From JBFEYJ01 sp041563315 (GTDB lineage Bacteria; Pseudomonadota; Gammaproteobacteria; Thiohalomonadales; Thiohalomonadaceae), in NCBI GenBank assembly GCA_041563315.1, contig JBFFNE010000106.1, positions 1-8,301 on the forward strand: DNA of 8,301 bases, in the 5' to 3' direction. Below, in pieces: positions 1 through 5,991 of the stretch. Position numbers and translations under genes: made by a program. The notes under the pieces are model-generated. The model was not told the origin of the DNA. It did no database searches and saw only the letters and a program-made list of their open reading frames with translations. The number at the start of each line of letters is the position of its first letter. Positions within the stretch are counted from its first letter, which is position 1.

Positions 1-1856
1 AGATTTGCTGTCAGCGATTGGGCGATACTGAAGCTGTAACCCTCGGTCGGGGTCGGGCTGATATCCACCCCTGCGCTGAGATAGCCGGCATCCTTCACCG
101 CCAGGTAGAACATTTGGAAGGGCCCTGCGGAGAAATTCAACGTCTTAGTATCGCCCGCTACGCCGGGCACCACTTCCACCGTCGACAGGTGGTTCAGCCC
201 GCCGTCATACAGCTCCAGAAGGAGGTGCTCGGAGGAGAGACTTGGCTGTGCCTGGATAGTGATGCTGAAGTTGCCTGAGTTTGCCCCGGTGTCGAACTGG
301 TACCAGTCCACGTCTGTATCGGTAGCAACATTGCCTGAAATAGCCTCTGTTACAGAAATTATATTTGCCGAGAAGGAATTATTGTTTGGTTCTGACTCAA
401 TTGCAGTTCCCGTAGTGACCGTAACCGATACGATCCCGGTCACCGTGTACTGGCCATCTGTAAGGCTGAACGCGAACTGGTCGGTGCCAGAGGTGAGAAA
501 TGGTGTATAGGTATAATCGCCTGTATTGGCATTGGTGATAGTCACGACCCCATTGGATGGGGACTGGGTGATGGCGTAGGTTAAGTTCAGGCTGTCAATG
601 TCACTGCCGAGGAGCGCCCCGGTATATGGGGCCGCATTATAGGAGACAGTGATTGCATCGTTGTCTGCTACAGGTGCATCATTCACTGGAACAACGTCCA
701 GGGATAGCGTTGCCACATTGCTCGTTGCCACACCATCGCTTGCCCGAAACTCAATACTGTCCACTCCGGAGTAGTTGGCATTCGGTGTATAGACAACATC
801 AGGCAGCGTACCGCTAAGTGTGCCATTCGCAGGCCCCGTCACAAGCTCATAAGTTAGCGGATCGCTATCTGCATCCGTTGCCAGCAAGGTATAGTTGAGT
901 GAGGCATCCTCGTTCACCGACGCTGAAGCCGATGTTGCAACAGGCGCATCAGGTACGCTATTGACCGTTACAGAAATGCTCGCTGTGTTACTGATCAGTA
1001 CCCCGTCACTAACCCGTACCTGGAAAGCATCACTTCCGAAGTAATTCGTATTAGGGGTATAGACAACATTCGGCAGCGTACCGCTGAGTGTGCCATTCGA
1101 CGGTCCTGTAACAAGCTCATAGGTTAGCGCATCGCCATCCGCATCCGTTGCCAGCAAGGTATAGTTGAGTGAGGCATCCTCGTTCACCGAGACAGCAGCT
1201 GATGTGGCGACAGGCGCATCAGGTATGTCATTGACCGTTACAGAAATGCTCGCCGTGTTACTCAGTGCCCCGTCGCTAACTAGTACCTGGATAGCATCAC
1301 TACCGAAGTAATCCGGGTTAGGGGTGTAAACAATATCAGGCAGTGTTCCGCCAATTGTGCCATTGGTAGGACCCGCTACAAGCGTATAGCTTAGGGGATC
1401 GCCATCGGCATCTGTTGCTGAAACACGATAATTAGTGGTGCTGTCCTCGTTGACACTAATTGGGTCAGACAGGATGGCCGGTGCATCGTTAACAGCATTT
1501 ATCACCAGGTTTACAACAGCGTTTCCACTCGTCGCCGTACCATCACTGACGCGAAACTCGATACTATCCACACCGTAGTAGTCAGTGTTTGGTGCGTAGA
1601 CAACGAGTGGCAATGTACCGCTTATTGTTCCATTCGTAGGCCCAGTCAGAATCTCGTAGCTCAGAGGATCGCTATCTGAATCCGTTGCCATGAGAGAGAA
1701 CGTGAGAGGAAGATCTTCAACCAGATTGAGTGTGGAGCTCATGGCAACAGGTGCTGAATTCGTGTCCTGTGTGCCAGTGGTATCGCCACATCCCGTGAGA
1801 AGAAATGGCGAGAAGATTGAAAAAAGTGCAACGCAGCTTTTCTGGTTGATGTTCAT
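1..1856 (-). CDS. Large tandem-repeat lipoprotein (cadherin/Ig-like repeats plus PPC-like domain), C-terminus outside window
   Basis: The frame is open from ATG at 1856 to the left edge (618 codons, no stop), so the C-terminus is missing. The start is supported by AGGAAG just upstream. Residues 1-23 form a lipoprotein signal peptide ending in the lipobox LTGC (Cys23), so the protein is probably lipid-anchored in the outer membrane or on the surface. Repeats starting near Pro36, Pro126, Pro215 and Pro305 are about 90 residues each. They share an xAPVA start, an NED-type motif, DADxDPLxYxL, GPxNGT, a YTPNxxYxGxD block and a VSDG block; these are typical of Ca-binding cadherin-like/tandem-95 modules. 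A fifth, more divergent module begins near 395. From about Glu489 (EPNNN, then DVDWYQF) comes a domain resembling bacterial pre-peptidase C-terminal (PPC) domains. Such proteins are usually adhesive or carry a C-terminal enzyme; which applies here is not visible. It is transcribed divergently from the ene-reductase. The architecture is clear but the exact role is not. Confidence 0.85.
   Translation of the reverse strand, partial: MNINQKSCVALFSIFSPFLLTGCGDTTGTQDTNSAPVAMSSTLNLVEDLPLTFSLMATDSDSDPLSYEILTGPTNGTISGTLPLVVYAPNTDYYGVDSIEFRVSDGTATSGNAVVNLVINAVNDAPAILSDPISVNEDSTTNYRVSATDADGDPLSYTLVAGPTNGTIGGTLPDIVYTPNPDYFGSDAIQVLVSDGALSNTASISVTVNDIPDAPVATSAAVSVNEDASLNYTLLATDADGDALTYELVTGPSNGTLSGTLPNVVYTPNTNYFGSDAFQVRVSDGVLISNTASISVTVNSVPDAPVATSASASVNEDASLNYTLLATDADSDPLTYELVTGPANGTLSGTLPDVVYTPNANYSGVDSIEFRASDGVATSNVATLSLDVVPVNDAPVADNDAITVSYNAAPYTGALLGSDIDSLNLTYAITQSPSNGVVTITNANTGDYTYTPFLTSGTDQFAFSLTDGQYTVTGIVSVTVTTGTAIESEPNNNSFSANIISVTEAISGNVATDTDVDWYQFDTGANSGNFSITIQAQPSLSSEHLLLELYDGGLNHLSTVEVVPGVAGDTKTLNFSAGPFQMFYLAVKDAGYLSAGVDISPTPTEGYSFSIAQSLTAN
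671..1484 (-). repeat. In-gene tandem 270-bp (90-residue) repeats
   Basis: Successive modules of the lipoprotein begin at codons 126, 215, 305 and 395, a near-constant period of 90 codons. The two central units are nearly identical even in DNA: the 50 bases at 871-920 are the same as those at 1141-1190, exactly 270 bp apart, and the stretch starting near 960 is repeated near 1230. Such identity at synonymous positions points to recent duplication or gene conversion rather than old repeats held by selection. Confidence 0.85.
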
Positions 1857-1888
1857 GAAACTTCCTTTTTCGTTGTTATTATTGTCGC

Positions 1889-1914
1889 CCTGCCGGGCGA
1901 AATCCGGAGGCAGG
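1889..1914 (-). other. Leader hairpin upstream of the lipoprotein
   Basis: CCTGCC and GGCAGG form a perfect 6-bp stem around a 14-base loop in the presumed 5' leader of the lipoprotein gene, about 33 bases before its start codon. No T-run follows on either strand, so it is not an intrinsic terminator. A role in mRNA stability or translation is possible but unproven. Confidence 0.35.
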
Positions 1915-1934
1915 AAAAACAGTCCCTCATAAGG

Positions 1935-1963
1935 ATTCTGTCACTGGCGGAATATTAAATCAA
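1935..1963 (-). promoter_or_regulatory. Weak candidate promoter for the lipoprotein gene
   Basis: Read on the minus strand, TTGATT (1963-1958) is followed after 17 bases by CAGAAT (1940-1935). Each hexamer matches the sigma-70 consensus at four of six positions. It lies about 80 bp upstream of the start codon. In AT-rich DNA this may be chance. Confidence 0.2.
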
Positions 1964-1970
1964 TACGAAA

Positions 1971-2027
1971 CATAAGGGATCAGCACCCTTATCAAACCCA
2001 TACGAAGATCACCCATATGGAAGCATT
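1971..2027 (+). repeat. Palindromic intergenic repeat, copy A
   Basis: The unit contains a perfect 7-bp stem, ATAAGGG (1972-1978) and CCCTTAT (1986-1992), around a 7-base loop, then a conserved tail. It matches copy B at 3352-3414 at 52 of 57 positions, plus a 6-base indel (TTGCGG present only in copy B). It lies upstream of the ene-reductase in the same orientation as copy B. The GGGxTCAGxACCC core resembles hairpins that accompany REP-associated tyrosine transposases (pattern memory only). No such transposase is in this window. Confidence 0.75.
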
Positions 2028-2142
2028 TGTAACCGAGGGCAAGAAAATCGGGCCAGGTATGCGAACCATGGAGGTACTGCGTGAAGTGGCCAGGAAAAAG
2101 CTAACGCCGCTAGGCAAGAAGTCAAAAGGGCCATTTAATTGA
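2017..2142 (+). CDS. Doubtful small ORF, 41 aa, basic
   Basis: ATG at 2017 opens a 41-residue frame ending in TGA at 2140-2142. The first codons lie inside repeat copy A. The peptide is rich in Lys/Arg (KK, RKK, KKSK) with one possible amphipathic helix in the middle. There is no convincing Shine-Dalgarno sequence, and I recognise no family. The frame is also open upstream to 1933 without a start codon, so this could be the tail of a decayed gene carried with the repeat, or noise. Confidence 0.2.
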   Translation: MEAFVTEGKKIGPGMRTMEVLREVARKKLTPLGKKSKGPFN

Positions 2143-2217
2143 TTGTGGAAGATTGATAGGTGTGCCCCCTTATTTTGCCATTGGCTTTCCCCCATACAGC
2201 CCATACGTTGTTCTACA

Positions 2218-2223
2218 TATAAT
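2218..2223 (+). promoter_or_regulatory. -10 element for the ene-reductase gene
   Basis: A perfect TATAAT lies 29 bp upstream of the ATG at 2253. The -35 position (TACAGC at 2195-2200 with 17-bp spacing) fits poorly, so the promoter may be activator-dependent or use another -35. Transcription would begin near 2230 and leave a short leader containing the ribosome-binding site. Confidence 0.45.
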
Positions 2224-2252
2224 GTTTAACACCGTTGATGAGGAGACCCGCA

Positions 2253-3329
2253 ATGCCAACAGACACCGCTCCCCTGTTCGAACCCGTTCAACTGGGTGAA
2301 CTCACCCTGTCTAACCGCTTTATCATGGCCCCGCTCACCCGCTGCCGGGCGATCAATCACATGCCCAACGATCTGATGGCGGAATACTACAAGCAGCGGG
2401 CCAGTGCGGGGCTGGTGATCACCGAATGTACGATGGTCACACCGGGGACCTCGGCGTTCGGCAACGACCCCGGCATTTACTCCCAGGAACAGATCCAGGG
2501 TTGGAAGAAGACCACTGAGGCCGTGCACAAGGCCGGTGGACGGATATTCATGCAGATCTGGCACGCGGGCCGGGCTGCTCACCCACTGCTCAATAATGGC
2601 AAGGAATCCGTTGCGCCGAGCGCCATGGCGATTGACGGTGAAACCAACACGCCGGAAGGCATGAAGCCTTTCACCGTTCCTCATGAGCTGACCAAGGCAG
2701 AGATTGCGGCGATTGTGCAGGACTTCCGCAAGGCGGCGGCCAACGCCATCGCTGCGGGTTTTGACGGTGTCGAGGTCCACGGCGCCAATGGCTATCTAAT
2801 CGATCAGTTTCTGCGCGGAAGCGCCAACCAGCGTACCGATGAATACGGTAGCTCACTGCAAAACCGTGCCCGTTTTCTGATGGAAGTGCTTGACGCCGTG
2901 ACCGGCGAGATCGGTAGCCATCGCGTGGGTCTGCGCCTCTCCCCGCTGAACAGCTTCAACAGCATGCAGGACAGTGACCCGGAGGCCTGGACCCGTTACC
3001 TGGCCGAGCACCTGAACCGGTTTGGGCTGGCCTATCTGCACCTGATGCGCGCGGACTTCTTCGGAGTGCAGCAGGCGGATGTCGTCACCCTTGCCCGCGA
3101 ACACTACAAAGGGCATCTGATGGTGAATATGGGTTACAGCGCGGAAGAAGCCGCGCAGGTCGTAAGTGACAAGATGGCCGACTCCGTGGCGTTTGGTACG
3201 GCATTTCTGGCCAATCCGGACTTGCCTGCCCGCATCAAGGCCGGTGCCGCACTCAATACGCCCGTTCAGGATACCTTCTACACCTCAGGAGCCGAAGGTT
3301 ATACCGACTATCCGTTTATGGACGATTAA
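2253..3329 (+). CDS. Old Yellow Enzyme family NAD(P)H-dependent ene-reductase (NemA-like)
   Basis: This is a 358-residue FMN-dependent flavoprotein, the usual length for the family, expected in the cytoplasm. Family members reduce activated C=C bonds (enones, maleimides, some nitro compounds or nitrate esters) with NAD(P)H. Motifs seen: the FMN-binding MAPLTRCR at 25-32, with the Thr typical of classical (class I) enzymes; WHAGR at 103-107; the active-site pair His176/Asn179 in HGANGYLIDQF; NQRTDEYG; a C-terminal FGTAFLANPDL block; and the AEGYTDYPF ending. The His-Asn pair matches yeast OYE1 and plant OPRs, whereas E. coli NemA has His-His. The start at 2253 is preferred over in-frame TTG 2235 and ATG 2238 because AGGAGA at 2241-2246 is correctly spaced only from 2253. 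It is monocistronic, convergent with purK, and flanked by two copies of a palindromic repeat. The physiological substrate cannot be told from sequence. Confidence 0.95.
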   Translation: MPTDTAPLFEPVQLGELTLSNRFIMAPLTRCRAINHMPNDLMAEYYKQRASAGLVITECTMVTPGTSAFGNDPGIYSQEQIQGWKKTTEAVHKAGGRIFMQIWHAGRAAHPLLNNGKESVAPSAMAIDGETNTPEGMKPFTVPHELTKAEIAAIVQDFRKAAANAIAAGFDGVEVHGANGYLIDQFLRGSANQRTDEYGSSLQNRARFLMEVLDAVTGEIGSHRVGLRLSPLNSFNSMQDSDPEAWTRYLAEHLNRFGLAYLHLMRADFFGVQQADVVTLAREHYKGHLMVNMGYSAEEAAQVVSDKMADSVAFGTAFLANPDLPARIKAGAALNTPVQDTFYTSGAEGYTDYPFMDD

Positions 3330-3351
3330 AGCGAACATCAGGTATTTTAAG

Positions 3352-3414
3352 CATAAGGGGTCAGTACCCTTATCAAACCCATACGTTGCGGAAGATCGCC
3401 AATATGCAAGCATT
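3352..3414 (+). repeat. Palindromic intergenic repeat, copy B
   Basis: This is the second copy of the element at 1971-2027, in the same orientation. The stem is ATAAGGG (3353-3359) and CCCTTAT (3367-3373). It differs from copy A by five substitutions and a 6-base insertion at 3386-3391. It starts 22 bp after the ene-reductase stop codon. The stem could slow transcription, but no T-run follows, so I do not call it a terminator. Confidence 0.75.
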
Positions 3415-3497
3415 GCCCGGATTCAACTCTGAACTGCATACTGGTTAAGCAGTTAATCATAGGGGGGAGAGTGATAACGATGCACTACCCCAAGCTG

Positions 3498-4562
3498 TCA
3501 AAACAAGTCCACGTCAGCTTGTAACTGTACTTGGCTTGCTGACCATAAAGTGGCATGTCCCACTTTCCTTCCCGGTTTTGGCTTTTTGTTGTAGTGGTGC
3601 AGATGGACTCCCTGGTTAGAGAGAATCGTGGCCGCCGCTGGAATCTCACCGATGAAGTTGATCATTCTCGCATACCCATTGGCTTCGGTACTGCCGAGAG
3701 GCAGCCCTGCGATCGCCCGCAGGTGATTTTCAAACTGACTGGTCGCCGCCCCCTCGATGGTCCAGTGACCGGAGTTATGCACGCGCGGTGCCATTTCGTT
3801 AGCGATCAGGGTCTCCCCGGTATCGAAAAGCTCCAGGGCCATCACTCCCACATAGTCCATCCGCTCCAGGATGCATTTCGCGTAGGACTCGGCAATGGAC
3901 TGCTTCGGATCGTCCGGCAGGCTGTGTGCGCTGTGCAAAATGCCATTACGGTGATGGTTTTCCGAGAGGGGATAGTGGCGGATCTCTCCGTCACGACTGC
4001 GTACGCTGATAATCGAGATCTCACGCTGAAAATTGGCAAAACCTTCAAGGATGAGGGGGACGCCGCCGAGTGCCTGCCATGCGGCAGTCAGGTCACTACT
4101 GTTATGCAGAACGATTTGTCCCTTACCGTCGTAGCCCAGGGTGCGTGTCTTGATTATGCCCGGGAGGCCAATGGTGCTAGCCGCCTGTTTTAAATCGGCG
4201 AATGAATCCACCGTGGCGAAAGGAACAGTGGGGATAGCCACTTCCCTGAACAGGTTTTTCTCGTTCAGGCGGTCACTGGCAATGGCAAGGGCCTGTTCCG
4301 ACGGGTGGACATCGATGCGTGTGGAAAGAAAAGCCATGGCCGAGGGAGGTACGTTCTCGAACTCGTAGGTCACCACATCAGCTCTGTCTGCCAGGTACCT
4401 CAACAGATTCGTGTCGTCATAGTCACCGCATAGGTGTTCGCCGAGTGGCGCGGCGCAGGCATCCTCCGCCGGATCAAGAAACATAAAACGCATGCCGAGC
4501 GGTATCCCCGCCAGGGCCATCATCCTGGCCAACTGACCGCCGCCAACGATCCCTATGATCAT
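3498..4562 (-). CDS. purK: N5-carboxyaminoimidazole ribonucleotide synthase
   Basis: PurK converts AIR, ATP and bicarbonate into N5-CAIR, ADP and phosphate in de novo purine synthesis. At 354 residues it is the same size as the E. coli enzyme (about 355). Visible features are the N-terminal GGGQLARMM loop (7-15), YEFENVPP (66-73), the ATP-grasp start KTRTLGYDGKGQ (138-149) covering the nucleotide, and EMAPRVHNSGHW starting at Glu256, which carries Mg/ATP ligands in the family. The start codon overlaps the purE stop by ATGA (4559-4562), and GAGGG lies about 7 bases upstream inside purE, so translation is coupled. It is the last gene of the carbonic anhydrase-purE-purK operon. No convincing terminator follows in the 168 bp before the convergent ene-reductase. 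The gene appears intact. Confidence 0.97.
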   Translation of the reverse strand: MIIGIVGGGQLARMMALAGIPLGMRFMFLDPAEDACAAPLGEHLCGDYDDTNLLRYLADRADVVTYEFENVPPSAMAFLSTRIDVHPSEQALAIASDRLNEKNLFREVAIPTVPFATVDSFADLKQAASTIGLPGIIKTRTLGYDGKGQIVLHNSSDLTAAWQALGGVPLILEGFANFQREISIISVRSRDGEIRHYPLSENHHRNGILHSAHSLPDDPKQSIAESYAKCILERMDYVGVMALELFDTGETLIANEMAPRVHNSGHWTIEGAATSQFENHLRAIAGLPLGSTEANGYARMINFIGEIPAAATILSNQGVHLHHYNKKPKPGRKVGHATLWSASQVQLQADVDLF

Positions 4563-5071
4563 GCATCCACCCTCGGGTCGGGCCTGGACAGTACCGCTTC
4601 GGTTTGCTGTTGACGGTACGCGTTCAGTGCATGGCGTACTTTCTCATCATGATTCGCCACAATGCCGGCCGCCAGCAGGGCGGCATTGACCGCGCCGGCA
4701 CGTCCGATGGCAAGGGTGCCGACGGGAATACCGGCTGGCATCTGCACGATCGAGAGCAGGGAGTCCATACCATTCAGTGCCTTGGACTGTACGGGTACAC
4801 CCAGTACCGGTACCGCGGTTTTCGCCGCCACCATTCCCGGTAGGTGGGCGGCACCACCGGCACCGGCGATGATAACCTCCAGCCCCCTTTCTGCAGCGCT
4901 TTCCGCATAGTCAAAGAGTTTGTCTGGCGTACGGTGGGCGGAGACGACCTCGACCTCGTGCGCGACACCCAGTACTTCCAGCGTCTCCGCAGCATTTTTC
5001 ATGGTTTCCCAGTCTGAGGTGGAACCCATGATGATGCCGATACGTGCCTTGTCTGTTTTGCTCGTGCTCAT
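4559..5071 (-). CDS. purE: N5-carboxyaminoimidazole ribonucleotide mutase, class I PurE
   Basis: PurE moves the carboxylate of N5-CAIR to carbon to give CAIR, the step after PurK. With ATG at 5071 the protein has 170 residues (E. coli 169). Motifs are GSTSDW (16-21), SAHRTP (44-49) with the catalytic His46, and AGAGGAAHLPGM (69-80), then the conserved PVQSKALNGMDSLLSI stretch. An in-frame TTG at 5086 would add five residues; ATG 5071 is favoured by a weak GGAA about 8 bases upstream and by family length. It lies 21 bp after the carbonic anhydrase stop and overlaps purK by 4 bp. The conserved motifs and bacterial length indicate a class I PurE that depends on PurK, consistent with the neighbour. 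Confidence 0.96.
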   Translation of the reverse strand: MSTSKTDKARIGIIMGSTSDWETMKNAAETLEVLGVAHEVEVVSAHRTPDKLFDYAESAAERGLEVIIAGAGGAAHLPGMVAAKTAVPVLGVPVQSKALNGMDSLLSIVQMPAGIPVGTLAIGRAGAVNAALLAAGIVANHDEKVRHALNAYRQQQTEAVLSRPDPRVDA

Positions 5072-5092
5072 ATCAATATTTTCCAAAAAAAA

Positions 5093-5707
5093 TCAATCTT
5101 CGAAGAATTCAACCTTGCCGCTATGCAGGTCGTACTCGGCGCCAATGATCGTCAGTCCTTCATGATTGATGAGGTGTTCGAGTACTGTGGAGCTATGGCG
5201 TAACTGATTGACCGATGCACGGACATTGGCGCGCGTTGCCTGTTTGAACAGCGCTTCCTGCTTGCCCCACAATTCGGTATCAATGAACGGTTCGAGCGAA
5301 GGACGAATGCGGTCGACAATGGACTGGATGTTCTTCGAGGGAACGCCTTTGGGGCGATGCATTTCCTCCAGGGTCGCATGGACCGCACCACAGTGAGTGT
5401 GTCCCATGACCACGACCAGTCGGGTGTTGAACTGCTCGGCGGCGAACTCGACACTGCCAGTCTGTGAAGGTGCAACAATGTTGCCGGCAACACGGATGAC
5501 AAACAGATCGCCAAGACCCTGATCAAATATGATCTCCGCCGGCACCCTGGAATCGGAACAGCCGAGAATGATGGCAAAGGGTGCTTGACCCGAGATGTAC
5601 TCCGCGCGGTTGGTCAGTGTCAGCAGCTTGTCGATGCTGCGCACACCGGCCACAAACCGCTCATTCCCTTCCTTGAGTCGCGCCAGTGCGATCGTTGCGT
5701 CGCTCAT
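5093..5707 (-). CDS. Beta-class carbonic anhydrase
   Basis: The enzyme interconverts CO2 and bicarbonate using zinc, normally in the cytoplasm. The 204-residue protein has the diagnostic CSDSR motif at 50-54 (Zn ligand Cys50, catalytic Asp52/Arg54 dyad) and GHTHCGA at 102-108 (Zn ligands His103 and Cys106), plus RVAGNI (72-77) and the SVEFA segment typical of the family. Length is near that of E. coli Can and CynT (about 220). ATG 5707 overlaps the stop of the upstream aldolase remnant by ATGA. No good Shine-Dalgarno precedes it, so its translation probably relies on coupling to that remnant. Because purE-purK follow after 21 bp, the likely job is bicarbonate supply to PurK, an inference from context. 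It could also serve other carboxylases. Confidence 0.95.
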   Translation of the reverse strand: MSDATIALARLKEGNERFVAGVRSIDKLLTLTNRAEYISGQAPFAIILGCSDSRVPAEIIFDQGLGDLFVIRVAGNIVAPSQTGSVEFAAEQFNTRLVVVMGHTHCGAVHATLEEMHRPKGVPSKNIQSIVDRIRPSLEPFIDTELWGKQEALFKQATRANVRASVNQLRHSSTVLEHLINHEGLTIIGAEYDLHSGKVEFFED

Positions 5708-5889
5708 CGCTTGCTCATTGCAACGTGGGTGCCCGCGTCTGGCAGCGTGGCGTACCCGCAGCTGTGAGCCACCTCCGTGACGGTACGGGTCAGCGCCACA
5801 TTCGCATCAAAGGGCACCCCAAAGGCGCCGATGGCATAACCATTGTGGTAGGCGTGATCGAACATTCCCTTCATATCAACAATGGGCAT
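5704..5889 (-). pseudogene. Remnant of class II fructose-bisphosphate aldolase (internally deleted, truncated)
   Basis: This 61-residue frame begins at ATG 5889, chosen because AGGAG lies about 7 bases upstream; an in-frame ATG at 5937 lacks this. Residues 1-25 (MPIVDMKGMFDHAYHNGYAI and on) resemble the N-terminus of class II ketose-bisphosphate aldolases. Residues about 27-46 (FDANVALTRTVTEVAHSCG) resemble a segment that in full enzymes lies roughly 90 or more residues later, the part leading to the EGELG block. The last 16 residues are not recognisable. All metal and substrate sites are missing, so it cannot be an active aldolase. Its stop overlaps the carbonic anhydrase ATG, and it keeps a strong ribosome-binding site, so it may survive as a translated leader. 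A true small protein is a less likely alternative. Confidence 0.6.
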
Positions 5890-5940
5890 GGCACACTCCT
5901 GAACGGTTGAGGGGAGCGCCACTTTACGTGGATGCAAGGA

Positions 5941-5979
5941 TTAAGTTAATTTAAACATACAAAATGTAACGTTTTATAA
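5941..5979. promoter_or_regulatory. Candidate CbbR operator in the divergent intergenic region
   Basis: CbbR proteins bind TNA-N7/8-TNA boxes with the general LysR T-N11-A form. In the 102 bp between the divergent starts there are two such boxes: TTA-N7-TTA at 5941-5953 and TAA-N7-TAA at 5967-5979, 26 bp apart start to start. The palindrome AACGTT also occurs twice (5968-5973 and 5986-5991), 18 bp apart, the second ending right at the cbbR start codon. The region is AT-rich, so chance matches are likely. Location and regulator type make it plausible. Confidence 0.35.
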
Positions 5980-5991
5980 AGGTATAACGTT

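Noticed and set aside
18..510. Plus-strand ORFs of 83-86 codons
   Set aside because: They lie antisense to the continuous minus-strand lipoprotein frame, lack ribosome-binding sites, and show no recognisable domain.
1857..1930. Possible c-di-GMP (GEMM) riboswitch in the lipoprotein leader, prompted by a GCCTCCGG string
   Set aside because: The rest of the conserved core and the second stem are absent. Only a simple 6-bp hairpin can be drawn.
1992..2780. Minus-strand ORFs of 70 and 184 codons
   Set aside because: The first covers the repeat and leader region without a start signal. The second is antisense to the clearly coding ene-reductase.
3430..3497. Terminator between the ene-reductase and purK
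   Set aside because: Only a 6-bp AACTGC/GCAGTT stem (3432-3454) and a loose G-rich/C-rich pairing are found, with no T-run on either strand.
3555..4193. 212-codon plus-strand ORF
   Set aside because: It is a shadow of purK on the opposite strand, where all ATP-grasp motifs are present.
5890..5937. Longer N-terminus for the aldolase remnant from ATG 5937
   Set aside because: The ribosome-binding site and the family-like MPIVDMK start both point to ATG 5889.
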